A stretch of DNA of 64,000 nt from contig CADCVH010000055.1 in the NCBI GenBank assembly GCA_902806085.1, positions 1-64,000 on the forward strand, in the 5' to 3' direction. Position 1 is the stretch's first letter. Every line of letters begins with the position of its first letter. Shown in pieces: positions 9,080 to 16,505 of this stretch. This stretch comes from an uncultured Rubrobacteraceae bacterium. Its GTDB lineage: Bacteria > Actinomycetota > Rubrobacteria > Rubrobacterales > Rubrobacteraceae. A model generated the notes under the pieces. That model saw only the letters and a list, made by a program, of their open reading frames with translations, was not told the DNA's origin and ran no database searches. Made by a program: the position numbers and the translations under genes.

Positions 9080-9163
9080 GGGACCAGTCTAGCACTGGGC
9101 CATACGGTCGACCCGGACGGTTCGCGAACCGCCCCTACGGTGTCCGTTGGGATACCGGTCCCG

Positions 9164-9682
9164 TCAGATACGACGTACCTCTTCGCAGTCCCCGGCGACG
9201 TCGTCCGCCTCGTGGGCGACGACCCTGTCGTCTCCTGGCCCGCAGGAGATGGAGTCGGACTCGAAGGGCAGGCTTGGCGGTCCCGGACCGAAGCCCGGGA
9301 CATCGATGACGTCGTCCCCCGCGCCGCCGGAGAAGTGGTCCACGCCCGAGTCGTCCAGGATGGTATCGTTCCCCGTTCCCCCGAATACCTCGTCGTTTCC
9401 GGGGTTGCCGCCGAAGGTATCGTCCCCGAGGCCGCCGCGAAGGACGTCGTCCCCCGCGAGGTCTATCAGCGTGTCGTCGCCCTCCTCGCCCCGGAGCAGG
9501 TCCTCGCCGCCCCTGCCGTCGAGCGAGTCCTTGCCGGGTCCGCCAAGCAGCGTGTCAGGCGCGTTGCCCCCCACGAGGTCATCGGTGCCCGGCGTGCCTT
9601 CGACGAGCGCCGCGGACGCGGTCCCGCCACCGAGGGCGAGAAAGCCCGCCGTCAGCGCGGCAAAAAAGATCATACGCCCCAT
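9164..9682 (-). CDS. Secreted calcium-binding RTX (hemolysin-type) repeat protein
   Basis: A 172-residue protein with a signal peptide (residues 1 to about 24, hydrophobic FFAALTAGFLALGGG, then TASA as cleavage region). It carries tandem nonapeptide repeats of the GGxGxDxLx type, for example GGPGKDSLDG, GEEGDDTLID and GGLGDDTFGG, running to about residue 120. These form a parallel beta-roll that binds calcium in the outer milieu. A short C-terminal part has two cysteines (ISCGPGDD, GDCEEV) that may form a disulfide. No secretion ABC genes are near, and the signal peptide suggests Sec export. Confidence 0.85.
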   Translation of the reverse strand: MGRMIFFAALTAGFLALGGGTASAALVEGTPGTDDLVGGNAPDTLLGGPGKDSLDGRGGEDLLRGEEGDDTLIDLAGDDVLRGGLGDDTFGGNPGNDEVFGGTGNDTILDDSGVDHFSGGAGDDVIDVPGFGPGPPSLPFESDSISCGPGDDRVVAHEADDVAGDCEEVRRI

Positions 9683-9753
9683 CTCGCTCCTCCCGGAAGG
9701 CGGACTGCGTTCTCCCCCGGGATTCTACGCAGCGCGGGGCGCAAGCGCCAGGG

Positions 9754-10086
9754 CTACCCGTAGGTCTGCTCGGACTGGACGGTCCCGTCCTTCTTGTAGA
9801 CGAGGAGCTGGCTCGGCCTGCGGTCCCCCGCCAGCTTCTTCGCCCTGGAGACCGCCTCGTCCTTGGAGTCGTTGACGCTCGTCGCCCGGCTGGCACCCTC
9901 GACCTGCACGCTCCAGCCCTTTCCGTCGCGGGGCGTCACCGTGTAGGTCGTCCTGTCCGCGCTGCGCGCCGTCGTCCGGCCCTCGGCCTCGAGGTTAGCG
10001 TCCCCGGACATCATCCCTGCCGTCTCCTTCACCCGGCCGGCGACCCTGTCCCCCACCTTCTCGCCGCCGCTCTTCTTTCTGCCCAT
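9754..10086 (-). CDS. CsbD-like plus DUF2188 small protein
   Basis: A 110-residue protein that appears to join two small stress-associated modules. Residues 1-35 resemble CsbD (a KVGDRVAGRVKETAG core). Residues about 45-110 resemble DUF2188 (YTVTPRDGKGWSVQVEGASR, then a KDEAVSRAKKLA helix and QLLVYKKDGTVQSE). Both are common as separate small cytosolic proteins in bacteria with general stress responses. A role in stress is likely but not shown. A GAAAGGTGGG-type ribosome site lies just before the ATG. Confidence 0.7.
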   Translation of the reverse strand: MGRKKSGGEKVGDRVAGRVKETAGMMSGDANLEAEGRTTARSADRTTYTVTPRDGKGWSVQVEGASRATSVNDSKDEAVSRAKKLAGDRRPSQLLVYKKDGTVQSEQTYG

Positions 10087-10193
10087 CGCCGTGCCCCACC
10101 TTTCTCGTGCCGACCTTGCCCGTTGGACGGCAGATAATGGCGCAACGGTTACACCCGATGGCCTGGGAACGCCGCAGTTGGTAGCATCCCCTT

Positions 10194-10775
10194 ATGGCAT
10201 CCCTTACACCGAAGGCGTTCGCGAAGCGTTGGGCCGACGCCGCGCTCTCCGAACGGTCCTCCTACCAACAGCACTTCCTCGACCTGTGCGACGTGATCGG
10301 GGCCCCAAAGCCGGCCGAGATGGACCCGAAGGGCGAGTTCTACACGTTCGAGAAGGGCGTGGAGAAGACGGGCGGCGGCAAGGGCTTCGCCGACGTGTGG
10401 TTCAAAGACCACTTCGCCATCGAGTACAAAGGCCGCCACAAGGACCTCCGCGCCGCCTACGGCCAGCTCCTCCAGTACCGTGAGTCCCTCGAGAACCCGC
10501 CCGTCCTCGTCGTGACCGACACGGACCGCTTCGAGATCCACACGAACTTCACCGGCACCGTCACCGAAGTCCACGCCTTCACCAACGAGGAGCTGCCGGA
10601 TCCGGAGAACATGAAGGTCTTGCGGGCAATGTTCGAGGACCCGTACTCGCTCAAGCCCGACCGGACCGTCGAGGGTGTTACGGAGGAGGTCGCCGGCAAG
10701 TTTGCCATCCTGGCCGATGGGATGCGCGACCGCGGCGTCGAGCCGGAGGCGGCGGCCCACTTCCTCAACATGTAA
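10194..10775 (+). pseudogene. N-terminal fragment of a MmeI-type (type IIL) restriction-modification enzyme
   Basis: 193 residues matching the N-terminal nuclease region of large combined endonuclease/methyltransferases such as MmeI. A PD-(D/E)xK core is visible, with D67 in FADVWF and E77/K79 in IEYKG. The protein stops at AAHFLNM, exactly where intact family members continue into a conserved FLMR...FAEDI region and then the methylase domain, so roughly 700 residues are missing. Sequence after the breakpoint is AT-rich and leads straight into a recombinase gene. Without its methyltransferase the fragment is probably not functional as a restriction system. Confidence 0.75.
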
Positions 10776-10806
10776 GTTATGTGGAATATTAAGCATACTT
10801 AACTTA
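10773..10806. repeat. AT-rich nested inverted repeats at the R-M/recombinase junction
   Basis: TAAGTTA (10773-10779) and TAACTTA (10800-10806) form an inverted repeat. Inside it TTAAG-CATA-CTTAA (10789-10802) is a second exact palindrome. The stretch is far more AT-rich than its surroundings and lies precisely at the point where the restriction gene loses homology, just upstream of the recombinase start. It could be the recombinase promoter/operator, its crossover site, or both. Confidence 0.45.
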
Positions 10807-10820
10807 TTCTTGTTGCAATC

Positions 10821-12203
10821 ATGTCTTTTGCCGTGCAACCTACTCGTATGGGTAGGATAAATTGGGAACGGGTTCCGTCCGTGGCGCAGACCCCACACGC
10901 GCGCTCATGGTTGAGAATCCAGTCGGACATGGGACTGGCCCAGAACACCATAGACGCGTACGGTCCTGGCCTTGAAGAGTATTTGATCTTCTGCGACAGC
11001 AACGGTGTCGAGGCCCCGGCAGCCACTCGCGCTCAGGTCGCGTCGTACGTTCGCCATCTGCGCGAGCGTCCGACACATCGAGGTAACCCGAGCCTCAATT
11101 CTGAGACGCAGAATGGGCGCCTGTCGAACGCGACTATCCAGCAACGGCTAACCGTGGCCCGTCTGTTCTACGACTACCTCATTGAGGAGAGGTGTCGCGA
11201 CGACAATCCGGTCGGACGCGGACGGTACACTCCTGGCAACGGTTTCGGCGGACGCCGCGGCATGGTGCGTCGCTATGTGAAGCTGCCCTGGATACCCTCG
11301 GACCTCCAGTGGATGGAGTTGCTTGACGCCATGCGGAGGGAATCACTTCGCAACCGCTTGATGCTGGCGTTAGCGTACGACGCGGCCCTCAGGAGAGAAG
11401 AGCTTTGCTCGCTCACCATAGAAGACATAGACCCCGCGCCGCGGTTGCTTCGCATAAGGGCGGAGACCACGAAGGGCGGTCAAGAACGGGTCGTTCCCTT
11501 CTGGGAAGCCTCCGACCAACTGTACAGGGCATACCTGGCCGAGAGGCGCAGCGTCAGTCGGCGCCCCGGTCCGCTCTTTCTCTCGGAGTCTAGGCGCAAC
11601 CTGGGACAGCCAATCGGGCTTTGGACGTGGTCGAAGGCGCTCAGGTCCGTGGCCAAGCGCACGGGTGTCGACCGATTCTCAACCCACACCCTGCGACACC
11701 TTCGTCTCACGGACCTGGCGCACGCCGGTTGGGAGATACACGAGATCGCCACGTTTGCGGGCCACAGACACACGGACACGACCAACGACTTCTACGCTAC
11801 TTGTCCGCACCGTATGGCCTGCCCCGGGTGCTCTTGGTACGTCCCCAAAGAATCGATGAAGGCTCAACTGCTTGAGGGCAAGGCCAACCTGCTCAGGTGT
11901 CAGGAAGAATTGACCCTCTCGGAGGACGAGGCCGCAGCCGTCGATGAGGGCATACGGTTGCACAAGAAGCTTCTCGATCGCCTCTCCGACGTGCCCACCC
12001 CGGCGGGCCCCACGCCGCGCGAACTGCTGGACCCCGCCACCGAAGACGTTTCGGGCGCCGCGGCGCGTAAGCCGCTGCCCGCGTCGGCGAGCCGTTCGCC
12101 CTCTCCCCTACTTCAGATCGGGCGCAAGCCCTCTGATAGATCGGTGCCTTCCGTCTGCGGTACCCGGAGAGAAGGCGTTCCTCAGCTCTTCGCAGGCTTC
12201 TAA
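10821..12203 (+). CDS. Tyrosine recombinase (site-specific integrase, Tn554/TnpA-like)
   Basis: A 460-residue phage-integrase-family recombinase. The SAM-like core-binding domain covers about residues 25-120. Catalytic residues are visible: R191 in LRREEL, K218 in TKGGQ, H289 and R292 in HTLRH, H315 in AGHRH and Y325 in NDFYATC. After the tyrosine comes a CPGCSWYVP zinc-like motif and a coiled C-terminal tail, a layout seen in transposon-encoded recombinases of the Tn554 type rather than XerC/D. The last 90 or so residues are low-complexity and overlap an antisense reading frame, so the native C-terminus may have been replaced on insertion. It probably moved the element that truncated the upstream restriction gene. 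Confidence 0.85.
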   Translation: MSFAVQPTRMGRINWERVPSVAQTPHARSWLRIQSDMGLAQNTIDAYGPGLEEYLIFCDSNGVEAPAATRAQVASYVRHLRERPTHRGNPSLNSETQNGRLSNATIQQRLTVARLFYDYLIEERCRDDNPVGRGRYTPGNGFGGRRGMVRRYVKLPWIPSDLQWMELLDAMRRESLRNRLMLALAYDAALRREELCSLTIEDIDPAPRLLRIRAETTKGGQERVVPFWEASDQLYRAYLAERRSVSRRPGPLFLSESRRNLGQPIGLWTWSKALRSVAKRTGVDRFSTHTLRHLRLTDLAHAGWEIHEIATFAGHRHTDTTNDFYATCPHRMACPGCSWYVPKESMKAQLLEGKANLLRCQEELTLSEDEAAAVDEGIRLHKKLLDRLSDVPTPAGPTPRELLDPATEDVSGAAARKPLPASASRSPSPLLQIGRKPSDRSVPSVCGTRREGVPQLFAGF

Positions 12204-12362
12204 GATGATCGCGTCGCCGGGGCGCTTCTTGAGCTAGCGGGTCGCAACCACCAAGAGGTGGTGGGCGCGGCGCCGGTCTCCGGTGTGGGCAGCGACTTCC
12301 CTCCACCATACTAACGCAAGTCTCCTCTCGGCCTCGGACAACCCCAACCGTTCACCCTCCAC
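12108..12362 (-). pseudogene. Interrupted small ORF, antisense to the recombinase tail
   Basis: Reading from GTG 12362 gives an 84-codon frame with protein-like composition (SEAERRLALVWWREVAA, then KKRPGDAIILEACEELR) broken by a single in-frame TAG at 12234-12236 and ending at TAG 12108. It overlaps about 95 bases of the recombinase 3' end on the opposite strand. One stop codon in otherwise coherent coding sequence suggests a decayed host or element gene. I do not recognise the family. Confidence 0.45.
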
Positions 12363-12607
12363 TGTCCGTTCTCACCGTCCCGCTCAACCCGTCGGGTTTA
12401 CACGCTACAGTCGTTGTCATCCTTCTTTGTCTTTACTAGCCGCGTTCGTCCGTTTTGGCTCCCCGTCGTTGAGCCAAGACGCCGGGTCTGCGAACGCTTC
12501 ACTCGGTAGTTCGGCTTGTGAGGGCACACTTCTCCGACGGCACTCCTGACCGTTGCGTCGGTCGCTCCCGCGTGCGGAGCGCGGCCATCGCTTGCCGTCG
12601 TCGCCGT
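12363..12607. other. Gap between decayed ORFs
   Basis: No intact gene. A short minus-strand frame ending near 12417 has a plausible hydrophilic C-terminus (FADPASWLNDGEPKRTN) but no clear start or family, and may be another fragment. Confidence 0.35.
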
Positions 12608-12780
12608 TCACGCGCTCACCGTCCTTGCCGTCCCCGCGGGTCCCGCCTCCTTGACCTCCCTGCCCACCTGCGGCTCGAACTTCCGGAAGTTCTCTCGGAA
12701 CAGGCCGGCGAGCTTTTTGGCCTGCTCGTCGTAGGCCTCCCCGTCCTCCCAGGTCCCGCGCGGCTCGCCGGGTTGCGCGT
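12608..12780 (-). pseudogene. C-terminal fossil of ATP-type phosphoenolpyruvate carboxykinase
   Basis: The minus-strand frame ending at TGA 12608-12610 reads [20 protein letters not shown], followed by [10 protein letters not shown] and a short tail with KEAGP. This matches the end of ATP-dependent PEP carboxykinases (PR-TW-D-E-YD-A-LA-LF-NF-KF then AAGP). Upstream in this frame similarity stops near 12780, so only about 55 residues survive of a 530-residue enzyme. It abuts a permease fossil on the other strand, so both mark a rearrangement junction. Confidence 0.6.
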
Positions 12781-12793
12781 GGACCTCGTGCGC

Positions 12794-13117
12794 ATGACGA
12801 CGTTCACGATAGTCGGGGAGTTGGCCGCGTTGGGGGGCATGATCATCGCTTCCCGGCTGCAGGTCGGCCAGGCCGACATCGGAGCCACGGTACCCCTCGA
12901 CGCTATCGCTATCGTGGTCATCGGGGGCACCTCCTTGTTCGGGGGCGAGGGCGCGATGTGGCGTACCCTCGTGGGCTTGCTCATCTTGGGAACGCTTACC
13001 AACCTCTTCAACTCCCTCCCGCTCGACACCAACATCCAGTCCATCGCCAAAGGCGCGATCGTACTCGGTGCCGTCGGGCTGGACGCCTACCTCCGGAACC
13101 GGAGGACGGGGGTATAA
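12794..13117 (+). pseudogene. C-terminal fossil of an RbsC-type sugar ABC transporter permease
   Basis: 107 residues from ATG 12794 match the end of ribose/xylose-type ABC permeases: [14 protein letters not shown], then [19 protein letters not shown] (the cytoplasmic EAA-like loop of the family) and a final [11 protein letters not shown] helix. Intact members have about 320 residues, so the N-terminal two thirds are gone. The fragment begins where the antisense PEP carboxykinase fossil also begins. No ABC ATPase or binding protein gene is nearby. Confidence 0.7.
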
Positions 13118-13205
13118 GCAAAAAGATTCACGACCCCTCCGCGGCGTCTACAAGATCCCCACCAGTAACGAAAGCGGACCAAATGCTTGCTGCTCGGCCG
13201 AGCCC

Positions 13206-14150
13206 TCAAGCCGTAACCGAGGCGCCGCGCGCGAGGGCCACGAACGCGCGCAGGGCGGGAGACGGGTCATCCGTGCGCCAGAGCAGGCAGAGCTCCACCG
13301 ACATCCCCGCGTCGGCTAGGGGCCGGAAGACGACACCGGGGTTGCCCATCTTGCCCATGCACTCGAACCCCAACGCCACCCCGACCCCGGAGGCCACCAG
13401 CCCCACGACGGTGTGCTCCTGGGCGGCCTCCTGCGCCACGTTCGGGCTGAAGCCCGCCTCCCGGCAGAAGCCCACGATCTGATCGTAGAGGCCAGGCCCC
13501 CTGCGCCGCGGGCAGAAGACGAAAGGCTCCCCGGCCAACTCTCGCAGGGCCACCGCGTCACGCCCCGCCAGGGGGTGTCCTTCGGGAAGCACCGCCACCA
13601 TCGGCTCGTCGCGCAGCACGAGGCTCTCCACCCCCGTCCCGCCTACGGGACCGTACAAGACCGCCGCCTGCAGCCCACCGGCGAGGATGGCCTCCTCGAT
13701 CTCCGCCGAGCCCATCTCCGCCAGCTCGAGCCTGACCCCAGGAAAGCGCCCCCGGAAGGAGCGCACCACCTCGGGCAGCGCGCCGTAGAGCGCCGTCGTC
13801 GTGTAGCCCACCCGCAAGGTCCCGACCTCGCCCCGCTCCGCGCGCCTGGCCTCCTCGACGGCCCGGTCGAGGGCGTCTAGCGTCTTGCGGGTCTCCTCCA
13901 GGAAGACCCCGCCCGCCGGCGTCAGCGCGACGCGGCGCGTAGTGCGCTCGAACAGCTTCACGCCCACCTCTTCCTCCAGGCGCCGGATCTGGCGACTCAA
14001 AGGCTGCTGGGCCATGGACAGACGCGCGGCCGCTCGTCCGAAATGCAGCTCCTCGGCCACCGCCACGAAGTAGCGCAGGTACTCCGTGTTCAGACGCGCC
14101 CGGCCGGTGCGGGGTTCCGTCTGGTGGGGTTTGCGCGGCAGCGTCTCCAA
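13206..14150 (-). CDS. LysR-family transcriptional regulator
   Basis: A 314-residue LysR regulator. The N-terminal winged HTH reads LRYFVAVAEELHFGRAAARLSMAQQPLSRQIRRLEEEVG (residues about 25-63), then a linker helix and a periplasmic-binding-like effector domain with GTLRVGYTTTALYG. It is divergent from the oxidoreductase operon starting at 14281. An ATTG-N15-CAAT repeat at 14152-14174 lies between them and fits a LysR-type binding site. It most likely activates that operon in response to a small-molecule inducer, which is unknown. Confidence 0.9.
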   Translation of the reverse strand: METLPRKPHQTEPRTGRARLNTEYLRYFVAVAEELHFGRAAARLSMAQQPLSRQIRRLEEEVGVKLFERTTRRVALTPAGGVFLEETRKTLDALDRAVEEARRAERGEVGTLRVGYTTTALYGALPEVVRSFRGRFPGVRLELAEMGSAEIEEAILAGGLQAAVLYGPVGGTGVESLVLRDEPMVAVLPEGHPLAGRDAVALRELAGEPFVFCPRRRGPGLYDQIVGFCREAGFSPNVAQEAAQEHTVVGLVASGVGVALGFECMGKMGNPGVVFRPLADAGMSVELCLLWRTDDPSPALRAFVALARGASVTA

Positions 14151-14151
14151 G

Positions 14152-14221
14152 ATTGCTGCATTCTAGGTGTCAATCTCGCCCAAAACAAGTGTTGGACTTC
14201 CACAATCGCGGCTCCTATAAC
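14152..14221 (+). promoter_or_regulatory. LysR-type site and promoter for the 14281 operon
   Basis: ATTG (14152-14155) and CAAT (14171-14174) form a dyad of LysR type just outside the regulator gene. Downstream, TTGGAC (14192-14197) and TATAAC (14216-14221) are separated by 18 bases and form a plausible sigma-70 promoter pointing to the 14281 gene. Confidence 0.5.
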
Positions 14222-14280
14222 TGGTCACAGATGCTCCGTCTAACGGACCATCACCGAACCTACGAGGGAAAGAGGGTCGT

Positions 14281-15240
14281 ATGATCATCGTTACGGGAGC
14301 GACGAGCAGGACGGGCGGCGTCGTCGCCCGGCGGTTGTTGGCCGCGGGCGAGACCGTGCGGGTAGTCGGGCGGAGTCGGGACCGCCTGCAGGAGTTGGTG
14401 GATCTCGGCGCGGAGGCGTTAGTGGGGGATCCCTCCGACCCGGACCAGATGCGCCGGGCGTTCGCCGGCGGCTGGGCCGCCTGGGTGATGCTCCAGCCGA
14501 ACTACGTCCCCGACAGCCCCGACTTCCGCGGCTTCCAGGACGCGATCATCGACGCCGTCGTCCCCGCGATCGCCGAGGCGGGGCTCACCCACGTGGTCTC
14601 ATTGAGCGGCACGGAGGCGGATCTGCCTTCGGGCACCGGGCCGGTACTCGGGCTGCGCCGTCTGGAGCAGCGGCTCGACGGCGTCGAGGGCCTCAACGTC
14701 CTGCACCTGCGGGCCGGGTTCTTCATGGAGAACCTCTTGCCGCTCGCGGATCAGATAGCCGCGGGGGACGTGATCTCGAGCCCCTACAGCCCGGCGGTGC
14801 CGCTGCCGCTCGTCGCCACGCGCGACGTGGGCGAGGTCGGGGCCGAGGCGCTGCTGGCACTCGACTTTGAGGGAAAGGTCGTGCGGGAGCTGCACGGGGA
14901 GCGCGACCTTTCCCTCGAGGAAGCGGTGGCCGTCATCGGCCGCGTCCTGGACCGTCCCGGTCTTCGTTACGTCCAGATCCCGATGGAGCAGGCCAGGCAC
15001 GAGTGGTGGGCGTCCGGAATGTCGGAAAACGTCGTCGGTCTCCTGACCGAGGTGACGGAGGGGATCAACTCCAGGGGCTACCACGTGACCCAACCACGCG
15101 ACGCGCAAACCACGACGCCGACGTCCCTGGAGGAGTTCACAGAGGAACACATCCTCCCCGAGTTGCAGACCGGGGAGGCGTCCGCGGGAGCTCAAACGGG
15201 CGCGGCGCTTCGGCCCTCTTCGACGAGCAGAGGACAGTAG
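14281..15240 (+). CDS. NmrA-like NAD(P)-binding oxidoreductase
   Basis: A 319-residue atypical SDR of the NmrA/quinone-oxidoreductase-2 type. MIIVTGATSRTGGVVARRLL gives the GxxGxxG motif at residues 6-12. HVVSLSGTEADLP and an FFMENLL segment are usual for the family, and a YxxxK dyad is absent as expected for NmrA-like members. It is the first gene after the LysR-type promoter and stops immediately before the next ATG (TAG-ATG, no gap), so it is translationally coupled to the SnoaL-like gene. The last about 45 residues are low-complexity. Could be a reductase or a redox sensor. Confidence 0.85.
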   Translation: MIIVTGATSRTGGVVARRLLAAGETVRVVGRSRDRLQELVDLGAEALVGDPSDPDQMRRAFAGGWAAWVMLQPNYVPDSPDFRGFQDAIIDAVVPAIAEAGLTHVVSLSGTEADLPSGTGPVLGLRRLEQRLDGVEGLNVLHLRAGFFMENLLPLADQIAAGDVISSPYSPAVPLPLVATRDVGEVGAEALLALDFEGKVVRELHGERDLSLEEAVAVIGRVLDRPGLRYVQIPMEQARHEWWASGMSENVVGLLTEVTEGINSRGYHVTQPRDAQTTTPTSLEEFTEEHILPELQTGEASAGAQTGAALRPSSTSRGQ

Positions 15241-15717
15241 ATGCCTTCCTACGACATGGAGCGCCTCGTGGCCGAGGCCGAGATCGCCCGCCTCATGTAC
15301 GCCCACTGCGAGGGCGTCGACTTGGGCCGCTTCGAGGAGACCGCGCGGCTCTACGCCGACGGCACCTGGTACGCCTCCCCGGACAACCCCTTGACAGGCG
15401 CGGACGCGGTGGCCCGGTTCCTGCGCGAGAACGTCCTCCTCTACGGTGGCGTCCCCGGCACGCGCCACGTGGTCTCCAACATCCGCATCGACCTCGCCGA
15501 CGACCGGACGACGGCCCGCGGGTACTCCAACGTGGTCGTCTTCCAGGCCTTCCCCGGATCCGCCCCGGAGATCATCTTCCAGGGCACCTACGAGGACGTC
15601 TTCGCCAGGGACGCGCGCGGCTGGCGCTTCACCGAGCGCCGCATCAACGCCGACGGCGCGGGCGACATGTCCCGCCACCTGCGCGGGGCCGGGCCCGCCG
15701 TCGCGAAGACGGGCTGA
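15241..15717 (+). CDS. SnoaL-like / NTF2-fold protein
   Basis: A 158-residue protein of the nuclear transport factor 2-like fold. The N-terminal helix ERLVAEAEIARLMYAHCEGVD is followed by FEETARLYADGTWYA and FTERRINADGAGDM, which is the layout of SnoaL_4 / bile-acid dehydratase-like members. These are small cytosolic enzymes (isomerases, dehydratases) or ligand-binding proteins. It starts with no gap after the NmrA-like gene and is followed by a strong hairpin, so these two form a transcription unit under the LysR regulator. Confidence 0.8.
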   Translation: MPSYDMERLVAEAEIARLMYAHCEGVDLGRFEETARLYADGTWYASPDNPLTGADAVARFLRENVLLYGGVPGTRHVVSNIRIDLADDRTTARGYSNVVVFQAFPGSAPEIIFQGTYEDVFARDARGWRFTERRINADGAGDMSRHLRGAGPAVAKTG

Positions 15718-15721
15718 GGAC

Positions 15722-15767
15722 GTCGGGCGCGCGGGGTCGGCGCCTTAAACAGCCCCGCGCGCCCGAC
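15722..15767 (+). terminator. Strong hairpin terminator
   Basis: A perfect 15-bp inverted repeat: arms GTCGGGCGCGCGGGG (15722-15736) and CCCCGCGCGCCCGAC (15753-15767) around a 16-base loop, four bases after the SnoaL-like stop codon. Confidence 0.8.
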
Positions 15768-15807
15768 ACGAGCTGTCATCTTACGAACGAACACGGGAGG
15801 ACACGCG

Positions 15808-16488
15808 GTGAGGGTCTTGGTAGCGGGGGCGCACGGCAAGGTGGCGCGGCGGCTCGCGGATGCTGGTGGCGGAGGGGCACGAGGTCAGGGGCCTGGTCCG
15901 CAAGCAGGATCAGCTTGCCGACGTGGGGGCCGACGGACCGAGCCGGTGCTGGTGGACCTGGAGAAGGAGGGGGTCGAGGGGGCCTTAGGCGACGTGGTCG
16001 CTGGGTGCGACGCGGTGGTCTTCGCGGCCGGTGCGGGCGCGGGCAGCGGGGACGCGCGCAAGGCGTCGATGGACCACGGCGGGGCCGTCAAGCTGGTGGA
16101 GGCCGCGGAGGAGAGGGGCGTCCGTCGGTACCTGATGCTTTCGGGTATGGGCGTCGACGACCCCGCGGCCGTGCCCGAGACGCTGCGGCCCTACGCGCGG
16201 GCCAAGGCGCGGGCCGACGAGCGGCTGCGCCGGGGCGGGCTCGACTGGACCGTCGTCCGGCCCGGACCGCTCACGGAGGACGAAGGCACCGGCAGGATAA
16301 CGGCGGCGCCCCTGCTCGGGCGTTGGGGGGAATGGAGCGAGATCCCGCGCGAGGATGTGGCCGCCGTCCTCGCCGCCGTCCTGGAGACGGAGGGCACCGT
16401 CGGCAAGACCTTCGACGTCCTCTCGGGGGATGTCCTTATCGGGGAGGCGCTACGCCGGCTCCCGGCGGCGCGTCCCGGCGAGCGGTGA
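15808..16488 (+). CDS. NAD(P)-binding SDR with two compensating frameshifts
   Basis: A 226-residue atypical SDR (NAD(P)H-binding, SnoaL-neighbour type). GTG 15808 follows GGGAGGA. MRVLVAGAHGKVARRL is a normal opening and from VLVDLEKEGVEG to the end the protein is normal. Between about residues 18 and 43 the frame is wrong: the missing sequence (MLVAEGHEVRGLVRKQDQLA) reads cleanly in the next frame over 15863-15938, and then the original frame resumes. The product would carry about 26 scrambled residues in the second Rossmann strand, which normally contacts NADP ribose. Either a sequencing indel pair or a real double mutation. Confidence 0.75.
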   Translation: MRVLVAGAHGKVARRLADAGGGGARGQGPGPQAGSACRRGGRRTEPVLVDLEKEGVEGALGDVVAGCDAVVFAAGAGAGSGDARKASMDHGGAVKLVEAAEERGVRRYLMLSGMGVDDPAAVPETLRPYARAKARADERLRRGGLDWTVVRPGPLTEDEGTGRITAAPLLGRWGEWSEIPREDVAAVLAAVLETEGTVGKTFDVLSGDVLIGEALRRLPAARPGER

Positions 16489-16505
16489 GAGGTAGGTAGG
16501 AGAAG

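Noticed and set aside
15003-16499. 498-codon plus-strand frame across 15.0-16.5 kb
   Set aside because: Arginine/glycine-rich shadow that spans two real genes and a terminator hairpin. It was useful only because it shows the true frame of the scrambled part of the 15808 SDR.
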